This document shows positions 55,355 through 64,000 of a stretch of DNA of 64,000 bases, piece after piece; the stretch's first letter is position 1; every line of letters starts with the position of its first letter. Origin of the DNA: Neobacillus mesonae (GTDB lineage Bacteria; Bacillota; Bacilli; Paenibacillales; Paenibacillaceae); NCBI GenBank assembly GCA_023715865.1, contig JAMBOW010000001.1, forward strand, positions 1,736,001 through 1,800,000. The letters are read 5' to 3'. The notes below the pieces were generated by a model that was not told where the DNA came from, did not search any database, and saw only the letters and a list, made by a program, of their open reading frames with translations. The translations under genes were made by a program, and so were the position numbers.

Positions 55355-56143
55355 TTAATCTCTATTCATCAAGAGTTCTCGCTGCTTTTCAAGAGTCCCT
55401 CTTAGCCTCAAAATCGCCTTGGAATGAAGCTGGGAAATACGTGATGGTGATAATGACATCACTTCTGCAATTTCACTTAGTGATAAATCTTCATAATAAA
55501 GTAGAGATACGACAATCCGTTCTTTTTCGGTCAATTTATCGATGCCTTGCATCAAAGCCTGCTTAAGATGAATATCACGAACCGTTTGCTCCGGAGCATA
55601 CACCTTTTCATCCACTAAGAGTGACATTCTTGTCTCCGCATCCTCTTCACGCAATGGATCCTCAAGAGAGTACAGCGACATGACCGCCACTTCCTGCAGC
55701 ATATGTCTAAAATCATTAGCAGAGACATCGAGATATTGCCCCATTTCCTCATCAGTCACACTGCGAGAATATTTCTGTTCGAGGTGCTGGTAGGCCTCCT
55801 CAATTCTTTTGGACTTTTCCCTAACGGATCTTGGCACCCAGTCTCCCTGGCGCAGTCCGTCGAGTATTGCACCTCTTACTCTCCATGATGCATACGTCTC
55901 AAACTGAAGTCCGCGTCTGTAATCGAATTTGTCCAGTGCATCCATAAGTCCCAAAGCACCGTTACTTTCCAAATCGTCTTTAGAAACATTTTTAGGCAAA
56001 CCGACTGCTAGGCGGCTTGCGACATATTGAACAATATGCAGGTGTTTTTCGATTAACTGGTTCCTAGCGCTCAAATCCCCGTGTTCTTTCCATTTTTCCC
56101 ACAGGTCCACATCTGCCAAATGTGAGGAATTTCGCCCTGTCAT
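55355..56143 (-). CDS. sigD: RNA polymerase sigma factor for motility (SigD/FliA family)
   Basis: Directs transcription of late flagellar, chemotaxis and autolysin genes. Seen: region 2 with HLHIVQYVASRLAVGLPKNV and KFDYRRGLQFETYASWRVRG, region 3 with WVPRSVREKSKRIEEAYQ, and region 4 with LTEKERIVVSLLYYEDLSLS then EIAEVMSLSPSRISQLHSKA. 262 residues. The ATG has AAAGGGGTGA. It lies after the che genes and before fapA, the position of B. subtilis sigD. Confidence 0.97.
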   Translation of the reverse strand: MTGRNSSHLADVDLWEKWKEHGDLSARNQLIEKHLHIVQYVASRLAVGLPKNVSKDDLESNGALGLMDALDKFDYRRGLQFETYASWRVRGAILDGLRQGDWVPRSVREKSKRIEEAYQHLEQKYSRSVTDEEMGQYLDVSANDFRHMLQEVAVMSLYSLEDPLREEDAETRMSLLVDEKVYAPEQTVRDIHLKQALMQGIDKLTEKERIVVSLLYYEDLSLSEIAEVMSLSPSRISQLHSKAILRLRGTLEKQRELLMNRD

Positions 56144-56158
56144 ATCGATTCACCCCTT

Positions 56159-56602
56159 TTAATTGTCTGACATGTGACGAACGGCTTTTGCCAATTCTTC
56201 AGCATCTTTTGTCCGAACAAGCTTCGGAGGATTAAGTGGTTCAAATCCGCTCTCCGCTGCTGTTTTTTTCTGATTGCTGACGTTCTGTTCTTCTTGCGTT
56301 GGATAATTCAATATATTTTTCAGCGCTTCGTCATCGTCAGGAGCCGTAATATCAAGCTGTGCACCTTTCATTTCTGTCCCATCATGATCTTCCTTACTAT
56401 CTATCGCGGGAGAAGGTGCCAGGACATAACCCAGCACCCACCTGCATAGAAAAGCAAGCATAAACCAAATCACAAACGCCGTTCCGGCACGATAAAGACT
56501 AGTTGATATTAAATTACTGCTGTACGACACAAAGAATGTAAAAAGAAGTCCAATAAATCCAAACACGAAATTGATACGAATACTGCCAAACATTGTTGTC
56601 AT
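56159..56602 (-). CDS. Unknown two-helix membrane protein between cheD and sigD
   Basis: 147 residues, not recognised. Two membrane helices (about 10-28 and 38-61), then an acidic soluble tail of about 85 residues ending DAEELAKAVRHMSDN. The ATG overlaps the cheD stop by four bases (ATGA) and the gene ends 16 bp before sigD, so it is firmly within the fla/che operon. I recall no gene here in B. subtilis. A role in motility or in control of sigD is inferred from position alone. Confidence 0.78.
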   Translation of the reverse strand: MTTMFGSIRINFVFGFIGLLFTFFVSYSSNLISTSLYRAGTAFVIWFMLAFLCRWVLGYVLAPSPAIDSKEDHDGTEMKGAQLDITAPDDDEALKNILNYPTQEEQNVSNQKKTAAESGFEPLNPPKLVRTKDAEELAKAVRHMSDN

Positions 56603-57099
56603 AACTCTTTCACACCCAACTGTACGCTTCGAATAGTTAATACTCCCGTATCACGATCCAAATCAATGGTTCTGCCGTGACTGCCTCCGCAGTCTTCGGC
56701 AAGCAGAGGTATTCCTAATTGATCAATGACTTCTTTACACGCTTCTGTGTTACGAGGGCCAATACGTAACGTATCACCGGATCCGGCAAAATGAAACATC
56801 TGAGCTCCTCCAGCCATTTTAGCGACAAGACGCTGCTGAGACGCTCCTGCTGCTATCATCTGATCCAGAAGTGCAGGGATAGCAGTATCTGCGTACTTCG
56901 CTTTATTCAAAGCATCGCCTTCTCTTGCAATAGAAGATGATGGAAGCATTACGTGAGCCATCCCCGCTATTCTGGTCAAAGGATCGTACAGCGTTAAACC
57001 GACACAAGAACCGAGACCTGTCGTTCTGATAACTCCTGATTCGACAAGAATGTTCAAATCCGCCATTCCTACCTTAATCATCTTTTTCTGATCAATCAT
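56599..57099 (-). CDS. cheD: Chemoreceptor glutamine deamidase CheD
   Basis: Deamidates glutamines on chemoreceptors and works with CheC. Seen: TTGLGSCVGLTLYDP with the catalytic Cys, GMAHVMLPSS with the His, and KMAGGAQMF. The ATG at 57099 follows GGAG and overlaps the end of cheC by 8 bp, giving 166 residues, the normal length. The frame opens at 57192 inside cheC and is not used. It overlaps the next gene by four bases. Confidence 0.95.
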   Translation of the reverse strand: MIDQKKMIKVGMADLNILVESGVIRTTGLGSCVGLTLYDPLTRIAGMAHVMLPSSSIAREGDALNKAKYADTAIPALLDQMIAAGASQQRLVAKMAGGAQMFHFAGSGDTLRIGPRNTEACKEVIDQLGIPLLAEDCGGSHGRTIDLDRDTGVLTIRSVQLGVKEL

Positions 57100-57718
57100 G
57101 CTTACGTACTCCAAGTGCTCCAAATATAGCCGTAAACGATTCGGGGTCTGGTATGAGAAAGAATTGACCCTGAACTTTGTTAGATCCTTCAAGAAAATTC
57201 GTATCGATTAACAACGCTTCATTCCCCATATGACTTACATGAAGAAGGCCATAGCTCAAAATAGCCCCTGCCATGTCAACCGCAAACCCTGGCACGGTAG
57301 GAACCATGGCTAGTTGGGTGAAATCGGCCAAAGATGACAAATAGGATCCTGCTAAAATATTTCCGATCTCAGAAAGAATGGAGCGCTCCATTTCTGTGAA
57401 TTCAAGCGCCTCATTCGTTACAGCCTGACTGAAATGATGAAGCAGCTGCTTGGCCGCTTCCGGGGTCATCATGAAAAACAGGTTGCCAGGCGCGTCTCCC
57501 TCAACCCGAAAGTACACGGCGGCCACAATACTCTCGTCACCGCCGACACTCTCAGCAATCGCTTCAAACGGGACATGCTGAACCGTAGGAACTCCCATGT
57601 CGATAGGGCGATTCAGCAGCGTGGATAATGCAGTGGCTGCATGACCCGCCCCAATATTTCCGATTTCTTTCAAGACATCCATTTCAATATCCCGAAACTG
57701 ATCAAATGGGCCTATCAT
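57092..57718 (-). CDS. cheC: CheY-P phosphatase CheC
   Basis: Hydrolyses CheY-phosphate and binds CheD. Both pseudo-repeats of the active-site helix are present: DVLKEIGNIGAGHAATAL and SILSEIGNILAGSYLSSL, each with the Glu and Asn. 208 residues, full length. Its ATG overlaps the cheW stop by one base (TAATG), showing tight coupling. Confidence 0.96.
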   Translation of the reverse strand: MIGPFDQFRDIEMDVLKEIGNIGAGHAATALSTLLNRPIDMGVPTVQHVPFEAIAESVGGDESIVAAVYFRVEGDAPGNLFFMMTPEAAKQLLHHFSQAVTNEALEFTEMERSILSEIGNILAGSYLSSLADFTQLAMVPTVPGFAVDMAGAILSYGLLHVSHMGNEALLIDTNFLEGSNKVQGQFFLIPDPESFTAIFGALGVRKHD

Positions 57719-58179
57719 TAGCCTTCCATGCCTTCGAGCATAACGACTTCGCTCTTGTTCAGCACTTCAACCAAATTAAGCATAATCAAGAGGCGTTCAT
57801 CATCAAGTTTGGCCACACCACGCAAATACTTTGCTTTAACTCCTCCAACGATCTCTGGCGGATTTTCAATATTACTTTCATTAATGTCTATTACATCATT
57901 AGCTGAATCTACTATAAAACCAACCTGCATTTCTTGCACGGTAACCATAATAATGCGGGTATGATCTGTATACTCTCCTTCTGGAAGAGAGAAACGACCG
58001 CGCAAGTCGATGACTGGAATGACCACACCGCGCAGGTTAACTACACCTTTAACAAAGGAATACGTTTTTGGAACCCGAGTGATCGGCAGCATTCTTTCAA
58101 TCGTTTGAACCTGCTCTACTTCAATGCCATATTCTTCTGAACCCAGTTTAAATACAATCACTTTCATATCTTCTGCCAT
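57718..58179 (-). CDS. cheW: Chemotaxis coupling protein CheW
   Basis: Links receptors to CheA. Single CheW domain, 153 residues: MKVIVFKLGSEEYGIEVEQV, RVPKTYSFVKGVVNLRGVV and IPVIDLRGRF. The ATG at 58179 follows AAGGAGGTAA; the frame to 58206 is not used. It lies 78 bp after cheA and overlaps cheC by one base. Confidence 0.97.
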   Translation of the reverse strand: MAEDMKVIVFKLGSEEYGIEVEQVQTIERMLPITRVPKTYSFVKGVVNLRGVVIPVIDLRGRFSLPEGEYTDHTRIIMVTVQEMQVGFIVDSANDVIDINESNIENPPEIVGGVKAKYLRGVAKLDDERLLIMLNLVEVLNKSEVVMLEGMEG

Positions 58180-58257
58180 GAAAATTACCTCCTTGTAAAT
58201 TAACAACTCTAGTCATCCAGCATTCAAGAGAAATTCTGCGTATCTCAAACTACTTAA

Positions 58258-60324
58258 TTATTTTATAAGCCCATTCGGATCAATAATAAGAGCTACTTGA
58301 CCGTCTCCTAGAATGGTGGCACCTGAAATACCTTGAATAGCAGGCAAATATTTTCCTAATGACTTAATAACAATTTCGTTCTGTCCGATAAAATCGTCCA
58401 CCGCAAGCGCAGCGAGCTGTTCCCCTTTACGGATGACGACAATTTCGATCTCATCCTCATCCTTATCACTATAGCCGCTGACTCCAAACAATCCTGCAAG
58501 CGACACATACGGTATCAGATTTTCTCTGAAAGTGATCATCTTCGATCCATGCACGTCTCGAATTCTTTCTCTCTTAATAATTCCTGTCTCCACAATGGAC
58601 GATAGAGGAATAGCGTATTTTTCATCGCCAAGTCTAATCAGCATCGCTGCAATGATAGAGAGAGTTAGAGGCAGCTGAACCGAAAAGTTTGTTCCTTTTC
58701 CAGGAGACGAATAGATAGAAACATTTCCTCCAAGCGAGGTTATCTTTGCTTTAACGACATCAAGACCTACGCCTCTTCCTGATATATCCGAAATGGTCTC
58801 AGCTGTACTGAAGCCTGGTGCGAACAATAGCTGATATACTTGCTCGTCACTCATTGTTGCGCCTTCCTCTTCAGTGACAACACCTCTAGAAATCGCTGTC
58901 TTGAGCAGCTTCTCCCGGTAAATACCTGCCCCGTCATCCTCAATCTCAATAAAGACATGATTACCGCTGTGGAATGCCCTTAACTGAACAGTGCCCGTCT
59001 CCGGCTTTCCTGCCTCTACTCTCTTAGCGATGGATTCAACACCATGATCTACCGCGTTGCGGAGCAAATGGACAAGCGGATCTCCAATCTCATCGATCAC
59101 AGTACGATCCAGCTCAGTCTCAGCACCTGTAATAACCAAATCCACTTTTTTATCAAGGGATTTTGCAAGGTCTCGAACCATTCTCGGGAAACGATTAAAT
59201 ACGGTATCTACTGGAACCATTCTAAGTTTTAAGACAATATTCTGGAGATCAGAGCTCACTCTGCTCATATGAGATACCGTTTCAATCAGATCCGAATGAT
59301 CCAGATCACTTGCAAGCTGTTCCAGTCTGGACCTGTCAATAAGCAGCTCGCTGAACAAATTCATAAGAACATCAAGACGTTCAATGTCGACTCTTATCGT
59401 TCTGTTCCCTACAGTTCCGCCTGCCGGTTTTGCATTGTTTTTTATAGGTTTTGCTTTAGCTTCACTTGCAATTTCCTTGCTGCTCTTGCTGTCTGAATCT
59501 TTTACTGGTGCATCTTGGTCAGGCGCTTCCACTGAAACTGCAGCTTCGTTCTGTGCAGATTGGCCCAGCATTTCAATCGTTAACGGAACAACCTCTACCT
59601 TCTCTATCTCTGAAATGTTCAAAATAGCCTTCTGCAGCTCTTCAGGCGGCATTGGGGTTATGTAGTATAAAGTGAACTCATAATCGAATTGATCTTGCTC
59701 TATTTCTTGAACGCTAGGCTCTGTTTTAATCACTTCACCGGAACGCTCCAGCAAATCAAACACCATATAAGCACGGACTGATTTTAACTGGCTCGTCTGG
59801 CTGATCGTTACATGAATGAACATGGCTCCCTGCCCATCGTTAATGGACTGAGTGAGCACTGAGCTTTGGAACTCATCGAGTGCGAGAGCAGAAGAAGTCG
59901 AGGCTGTACTGCTTTCATCAACAGCGGCAGGAGAATTGCTGACCTCTCCGCTTTCAATGGCTTGAAGCCTAGATACGATAGCCGAGACATCGGCCTTCCC
60001 TTCTCCACCTGCCATAATGTCCTGCACCATGGATTCAAGCGCATCCAAACTTTGAAACAGCACATCAAAAATAGGCTCCGCCATGGTCAGCTTTTCGTTC
60101 CGTACGAGATCCAGCACGTTTTCCATTTTGTGTGTCAGCGATGCTAAATCTTCAAATCCCATCGTAGCTGCCATTCCTTTTAGCGTATGGGCGGAACGGA
60201 AAATCACCTGAACAATGCTTATATCTTCCGGATTATTCTCCAACTCTAGCATTTTTTCGTTCAGAGATTGCAGATGATCATTTGATTCATCTATAAACAT
60301 GGACAAATATTGATTCATATCCAC
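58258..60324 (-). CDS. cheA: Chemotaxis histidine kinase CheA
   Basis: Autophosphorylating kinase that donates phosphate to CheY and CheB. Domains in order: P1/Hpt with IFRSAHTLKGMAA (phospho-His 46), linker and P2 domain (about 160-260), Lys/Pro-rich linker, P3 dimerisation (about 305-370), P4 ATPase with LLRNAVDHGVES, IEDDGAGI and SGRGVGLDVVK, and P5 CheW-like (about 555-688). 688 residues. The start is GTG at 60324, nine bases after GGGGGT; ATG two codons later is possible. It lies 22 bp after cheB. Confidence 0.97.
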   Translation of the reverse strand: MDMNQYLSMFIDESNDHLQSLNEKMLELENNPEDISIVQVIFRSAHTLKGMAATMGFEDLASLTHKMENVLDLVRNEKLTMAEPIFDVLFQSLDALESMVQDIMAGGEGKADVSAIVSRLQAIESGEVSNSPAAVDESSTASTSSALALDEFQSSVLTQSINDGQGAMFIHVTISQTSQLKSVRAYMVFDLLERSGEVIKTEPSVQEIEQDQFDYEFTLYYITPMPPEELQKAILNISEIEKVEVVPLTIEMLGQSAQNEAAVSVEAPDQDAPVKDSDSKSSKEIASEAKAKPIKNNAKPAGGTVGNRTIRVDIERLDVLMNLFSELLIDRSRLEQLASDLDHSDLIETVSHMSRVSSDLQNIVLKLRMVPVDTVFNRFPRMVRDLAKSLDKKVDLVITGAETELDRTVIDEIGDPLVHLLRNAVDHGVESIAKRVEAGKPETGTVQLRAFHSGNHVFIEIEDDGAGIYREKLLKTAISRGVVTEEEGATMSDEQVYQLLFAPGFSTAETISDISGRGVGLDVVKAKITSLGGNVSIYSSPGKGTNFSVQLPLTLSIIAAMLIRLGDEKYAIPLSSIVETGIIKRERIRDVHGSKMITFRENLIPYVSLAGLFGVSGYSDKDEDEIEIVVIRKGEQLAALAVDDFIGQNEIVIKSLGKYLPAIQGISGATILGDGQVALIIDPNGLIK

Positions 60325-60346
60325 TTTACAATTACCCCCTTCTTAA

Positions 60347-61735
60347 TCACACTTTTTTAGTCACAGCCCTAACCATTTTATCGGTCAATTCCTCAAGCGG
60401 CAGCAGCTCGTTAACACAGCCCAGTTCGGCAGCAGCACGCGGCATCCCATAAACGACACAGGTTTCTTCGCTTTCTGCAAACGTAGACGTTACTCCTGTC
60501 TCATACAAACGCTTCATCATTCTCGCCCCGTCGCTTCCCATACCGGTCAGTATTGCGATATGCCTTTCAAGGGAGTTCAGTGGTATTAGTGACTCAAACA
60601 AAGTATCTACAGACGGTCTGTGACCATTAACCGGGTCTTCACTTCCAAGCACAATCTCAAATTCAGAATGACGCTTTTCTCTTACTCTCATATGGTATCC
60701 ACCGGGAGCTATATATGCAGTCCCTGCTTTGAGCACCATTCCTTCTTCGGCTTCCACGACGTTGATTTCACTGAAGGAATCAAGTCGGGATGCAAGCGAT
60801 CTCGTAAAGTCAGGCGGCATATGCTGAACGATCACAATCGGCGCCTCAAAATTTCGAGGAATTTGAGAAAGCACAGTCTTCAGTGCTCTTGGTCCGCCGG
60901 TAGAACATCCTATCGCAACAAGCTGAGTAAATGGTCCGGCTTCCTTTGGAATGAGTACCGGTTCCTTATGAACAGGCATCAGGTCTGCAGCTGTCGTTTC
61001 TTGCGCCTGCTTTTCAATAGATACAGGCCTTATAGGCTTTCTATCTTTGTGAAGACTTTTTATTTCTTTTGCTTTAGGCTCTGCTGGCTTTGCTCTGTTA
61101 CTAAAATCTATATCATCCGATTTGTTTTGAGCCGGTCTTTTCGCAGGAGCGTCCGTTTTGGTCGCTTCGCGAAGTATTGGTTTTGCCTCTTGTACCACTG
61201 GCGATTCAAGCTTTGGCTTGTAGGAAGCGATATCTTTCCCGGGCTTTTTCAGCACAGGTGTTTCTTTTACCGGGAGAATACGCTCAGAAGCAGTCTCTTC
61301 CTTAACCGCCGCTCTTTGCTGTGCTTTCCGCTGAATCATAAGCATAGCTTCTTTCATTTGATTGCGGAGCTCAGCACCTACTTCAAAAATGTCCTGCTTG
61401 TTCTGAATAGAGGGCTTGCGTATAAAATCAAATGCGCCTGCTTCAAGAGCCATAATAGTCTCTTTTAGACCCGACTCATTGATACCTGACAGCATGATGA
61501 TAGGAATAGGATGCTCTGCCATAATAAGCTTTAAAGCTTCCAGTCCGTTCATTTCCGGCATCTCTACATCCATCGTAATTAAATCAGGACGTATTTTATG
61601 AGCCTTTTGCACAGCTTCTGCTCCAGTGCTGGCTGTATCTGTTACTTTAAAAGATGGGTCCTGCTGAATCAAATCGGTTATAATCTTTCTCATAAAAGCT
61701 GAATCATCAACCACTAGTACCTGGTAGACTGACAT
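60347..61735 (-). CDS. cheB: Chemotaxis response regulator methylesterase CheB, long linker
   Basis: Removes methyl groups from receptors when phosphorylated by CheA. The N-terminal receiver has VLVVDDSAFMRK and DLITMDVEMPEMNG (phospho-Asp near 56). The C-terminal esterase has the catalytic triad in AIGCSTGGPRAL, IVQHMPPDFT and LTGMGSDGARMM. The joining region (about 130-265) is long and Lys/Pro/Ala-rich, so the protein is 462 residues against about 350-360 usual. The ATG at 61735 follows GAGGTG; a GTG three codons earlier lies in that site. It lies 33 bp after flhG. Confidence 0.96.
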   Translation of the reverse strand: MSVYQVLVVDDSAFMRKIITDLIQQDPSFKVTDTASTGAEAVQKAHKIRPDLITMDVEMPEMNGLEALKLIMAEHPIPIIMLSGINESGLKETIMALEAGAFDFIRKPSIQNKQDIFEVGAELRNQMKEAMLMIQRKAQQRAAVKEETASERILPVKETPVLKKPGKDIASYKPKLESPVVQEAKPILREATKTDAPAKRPAQNKSDDIDFSNRAKPAEPKAKEIKSLHKDRKPIRPVSIEKQAQETTAADLMPVHKEPVLIPKEAGPFTQLVAIGCSTGGPRALKTVLSQIPRNFEAPIVIVQHMPPDFTRSLASRLDSFSEINVVEAEEGMVLKAGTAYIAPGGYHMRVREKRHSEFEIVLGSEDPVNGHRPSVDTLFESLIPLNSLERHIAILTGMGSDGARMMKRLYETGVTSTFAESEETCVVYGMPRAAAELGCVNELLPLEELTDKMVRAVTKKV

Positions 61736-61768
61736 GTTAGACACCTCTATTATTAATTCGCATTGCTT

Positions 61769-62686
61769 TTAGACGGTTCTTTTCAGCCACTTGCTTACAA
61801 ATCCTTTCAATCCCTGGCCTCCGCTATAGGCATTTCTGCTGGTATTCGTATCTTCTGCTGTAAAAGTTAGTGAAATACGGTCCATATCTTTGGACGCGGT
61901 GCAGTTCGGATAAAGCATTGTAAAAGGAGACTGCTTCTTGACAGCACGCATGACATGACTGTCTTCAGTTACATATCCTAATAGAGGAATTTCTGCGCCT
62001 AAAAAACGCTTGGCCACCAGCTGAATCTTAGAACTGATTTGCTCGGCCTCCCGCTTGTTATCTACCCGGTTTACAATCATGCCGAAGGAGCTTTGTCCGC
62101 TAACTTTATGCATGACCTTGATCAGGGCGTAGGCATCTGTGACAGCTGTCGGTTCTGGCGTAGTGACGACAATACATTCATCGGCTGCTGCGATAAATGT
62201 TCTATTTTCAAGTGATAAACCTGCACCGGTATCAAAAAAAATATAGTCCATTTCCGCTGTTAAGCTCTCCAAATCCGAAGTAAAGATATCAATGTCCTTC
62301 TCTGTTAGAGACAGGAGCTCAACAAAGCCTGAGCCGCCTGCAATGTATGGGAGACCTAAAGGCCCAAGCTGAACGATATCGGATATTCGTTTTTCCCGGC
62401 TCAGAACATGATAGAGACTGAACTTAGAGGAAACTCCCATCAGTACATCGATATTGGCCATTCCCATATCTGCGTCAAACACAAGCACTTTCTTGCCCGC
62501 CGCGTGAAGCTTTAACGCCAGATTTAGTGTGAAATTGGACTTACCTACTCCGCCTTTGCCGCTTGATACTGCAATCAACTTTGCCTGCTTCTTCGGATTA
62601 GGTTTTAGTACGCGGTTCTCTTCCGTTATCCTCGGAATGGGTCTCGAAGCCATTAATTCTCTGAGAGATGCGGCTTGATCGTTCAC
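61769..62686 (-). CDS. flhG: FlhG, MinD-like ATPase for flagellar placement
   Basis: Controls number and position of flagella with FlhF. Seen: the N-terminal activator helix DQAASLRELM, matching the DQAxxLR motif that stimulates FlhF GTPase; deviant Walker A SSGKGGVGKSNF (about 41-52); VLVFDADMGMANIDVLMG; FFDTGAGLS; and a C-terminal amphipathic segment (KGFVSKWLKRTV) likely for membrane binding. 305 residues. The start GTG at 62686 overlaps the flhF stop (GTGA). Confidence 0.96.
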   Translation of the reverse strand: MNDQAASLRELMASRPIPRITEENRVLKPNPKKQAKLIAVSSGKGGVGKSNFTLNLALKLHAAGKKVLVFDADMGMANIDVLMGVSSKFSLYHVLSREKRISDIVQLGPLGLPYIAGGSGFVELLSLTEKDIDIFTSDLESLTAEMDYIFFDTGAGLSLENRTFIAAADECIVVTTPEPTAVTDAYALIKVMHKVSGQSSFGMIVNRVDNKREAEQISSKIQLVAKRFLGAEIPLLGYVTEDSHVMRAVKKQSPFTMLYPNCTASKDMDRISLTFTAEDTNTSRNAYSGGQGLKGFVSKWLKRTV

Positions 62687-63969
62687 CTTATTTCACTTCC
62701 TATAATGCAGTCTGATAGCTGCTTGGCATCAGGCAGCAAAATGTCGTCAGGCACATTCTGTCCGTTTGTTATGTAGGACAGTGTGACTGGATATTGATGC
62801 AATACATTCAGCATGGCACCCAGGCTGTCCGTCTCATCCGTTTTTGTAAAGATGACTTTCTGCAATCCGAATTTAGTAAAATGATCCAAAATCACGAGCA
62901 TATCCTCGGTTTTGGAAGTCATGCTAAGCACCAGCATCATCTCACTGTTCGGCTCGTTCAGCAGGAGACTTTTTAATTCTGAAACTAGTATTTCATTGCG
63001 GTAATTCCGCCCTGCCGTGTCCATAAAGATCAAATCACAATCCTGAAGACGTTCCATCGCCCGTTTGGTATCTGCTGGTGATTGAACAACCTCGAGGGGG
63101 ACTCCCAAGATAGACGCGTAGGTTCTAAGCTGCTCAATGGCCGAAATTCGGTAAGTATCAGCCGTAATCAATCCAACCTTACGTTTATGTTGGAACATCT
63201 GTTCAGCAGCCAGCTTAGCTATCGTCGTTGTTTTTCCAACTCCTGTCGGGCCTGCTATATATACGATTCGTGTACCCGGGTCGATCCCTGGTTCAATGCG
63301 TTCATCGAGAAACTGCTTTACCCTCTCTTGCATCATGTCAAAACCGCTTTGGTTTGTATGATCTGCCATTGCCTCTTGCATTGAATTTATCCAAGGAGTC
63401 CACAATTCATCAATGACACCTTGGTTTATTAACCTTGCCCTTACCTCATTCAGGTCACCCGGCAGTATTGCCTCATATGCTTGATGCTTCGTAAGGACTG
63501 ACATCATCGTCTTCAGCTGATGAATCTCCTCAAGCAGCGTTTCGCTAGAAGCAGCGGAAATTTCCGCTCTTTCCTGATGGGACTGATGTGCCGGATTTGA
63601 AGGAGGTGCTGTTACTCGCTCCTGGCTAATCGCCGTCTTATCGGGCAACACTTTATCTTCTTCCTGCGATTCCTTAACCGGTCCTTGTTGCCCGATCATC
63701 ACTTCGTCCGCTATTTTACGATAAGCATCTGGAACTTTTGTCCTCGGTATAGACGAAGATTGAGCAGACGGAGTATTCATACTCGGCTGTGATGGCTCAC
63801 GTTCCTCAACAGCCGCCACGACTTCGATTTTCTGCTTGCGAAATAGTCCTGCAAAACCGCCCGTTTTTACTGTTTTGGTTGATAATATGACCGCATCGGA
63901 ACCAAGTTCACTGCGAATCAGGCCCATTGCTTCAGGCATGGTATCCACTATATATTTTTTTACTCTCAT
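62683..63969 (-). CDS. flhF: FlhF, SRP-type GTPase for flagellar biosynthesis
   Basis: Places the flagellar export apparatus. The N-terminal B domain (about 1-145) starts MRVKKYIVDTMPEAMGLIRS and is followed by a low-complexity stretch; the N domain and the G domain carry YIAGPTGVGKTTTIAKLAAE (P-loop 240-248), DTYRISAIEQLRTYA, MDTAGRNYRN and TKTDETDSLGA. 428 residues. The ATG at 63969 follows GGTGGTGA and overlaps the stop of the gene upstream (flhA). It overlaps flhG by four bases. Confidence 0.96.
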   Translation of the reverse strand: MRVKKYIVDTMPEAMGLIRSELGSDAVILSTKTVKTGGFAGLFRKQKIEVVAAVEEREPSQPSMNTPSAQSSSIPRTKVPDAYRKIADEVMIGQQGPVKESQEEDKVLPDKTAISQERVTAPPSNPAHQSHQERAEISAASSETLLEEIHQLKTMMSVLTKHQAYEAILPGDLNEVRARLINQGVIDELWTPWINSMQEAMADHTNQSGFDMMQERVKQFLDERIEPGIDPGTRIVYIAGPTGVGKTTTIAKLAAEQMFQHKRKVGLITADTYRISAIEQLRTYASILGVPLEVVQSPADTKRAMERLQDCDLIFMDTAGRNYRNEILVSELKSLLLNEPNSEMMLVLSMTSKTEDMLVILDHFTKFGLQKVIFTKTDETDSLGAMLNVLHQYPVTLSYITNGQNVPDDILLPDAKQLSDCIIGSEIR

Positions 63970-64000
63970 AGATTCACCACCCCGACACTTTGAATTTCTA
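63966..64000 (-). CDS. flhA: 3' end of flhA (partial)
   Basis: The last 35 bases encode EIQSVGVVNL and a TGA that overlaps the flhF ATG by four bases (ATGA). The expected gene upstream of flhF is flhA, the flagellar export-gate protein, and the peptide is compatible with its C-terminus, but only ten residues are visible. Confidence 0.5.
   Translation of the reverse strand, partial: EIQSVGVVNL

Noticed and set aside
60620..61468. 282-codon plus-strand frame
   Set aside because: Antisense to cheB and composed of Arg/Ser/Cys/Phe-rich shadow sequence.

Overview
The window is a piece of core chromosome from an endospore-forming, flagellated, low-to-mid GC member of the Bacillales, most likely Paenibacillus or a close relative. 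The signs are the gene order recA-cinA-pgsA ... rpsO-pnp ... infB-nusA-rimP-polC-proS-rseP-dxr-cdsA-uppS-frr-pyrH-tsf-rpsB-sigD-che-flh, a PolC-type replicative polymerase, spore genes (sleB, dpaAB, spoIIIE, ylxY) and a sigD/che/flh motility block. Every gene I accept (60, two of them partial) lies on the minus strand, so transcription runs from high to low coordinates. I see no tRNA, rRNA, CRISPR array, insertion sequence or prophage.

From right to left (the direction of transcription): 52.4-64.0 kb is the end of the flagellar/chemotaxis operon (flhA 3' end, flhF, flhG, cheB, cheA, cheW, cheC, cheD, a two-helix membrane protein of unknown function, sigD, fapA, and three poorly known genes, one of them at the position of swrB). 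38.2-52.4 kb holds translation, cell-envelope and isoprenoid genes (rpsB, tsf, pyrH, frr, uppS, cdsA, dxr, rseP, proS, polC). 30.0-38.9 kb is the rimP-nusA-ylxR-ylxQ-infB-rbfA-nrnA-truB-ribF-rpsO translation cluster. 19.8-29.8 kb carries pnp, a spore deacetylase-like gene, an M16 protease, dut, and the dipicolinate/diaminopimelate genes dpaA-dpaB-asd-dapG-dapA. 5.4-19.4 kb holds RNase J, a ClpP-fold protein (tepA), ylzJ, spoIIIE, sleB, the ymfF-H-I-J-K genes, rodZ, yajQ and pgsA. 1-5.2 kb has cinA, recA, recX and most of rny.

The order closely follows Bacillus subtilis as I know it, with local differences: recX between recA and rny, yajQ between rodZ and pgsA, sleB between spoIIIE and ymfF, dut between mlpA and dpaA, nrnA between rbfA and truB, and an archaeal/eukaryotic-type prolyl-tRNA synthetase in the proS position.

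The most informative material is in the gaps between genes: a LexA-box-controlled recA promoter, a near-perfect sigma-G promoter for sleB, a sigma-K promoter for dpaAB, and long structured leaders in front of rny, rimP-nusA and rpsO that look like autoregulatory RNA elements. By Shine-Dalgarno placement about 13 of 59 visible starts are TTG, so several starts given here are shorter than the longest open frame. No wholly new multi-gene system is evident. The best candidates for undescribed biology are the rny leader, the rimP leader and the unknown genes around sigD. All calls come from reading the sequence; no database search was possible.
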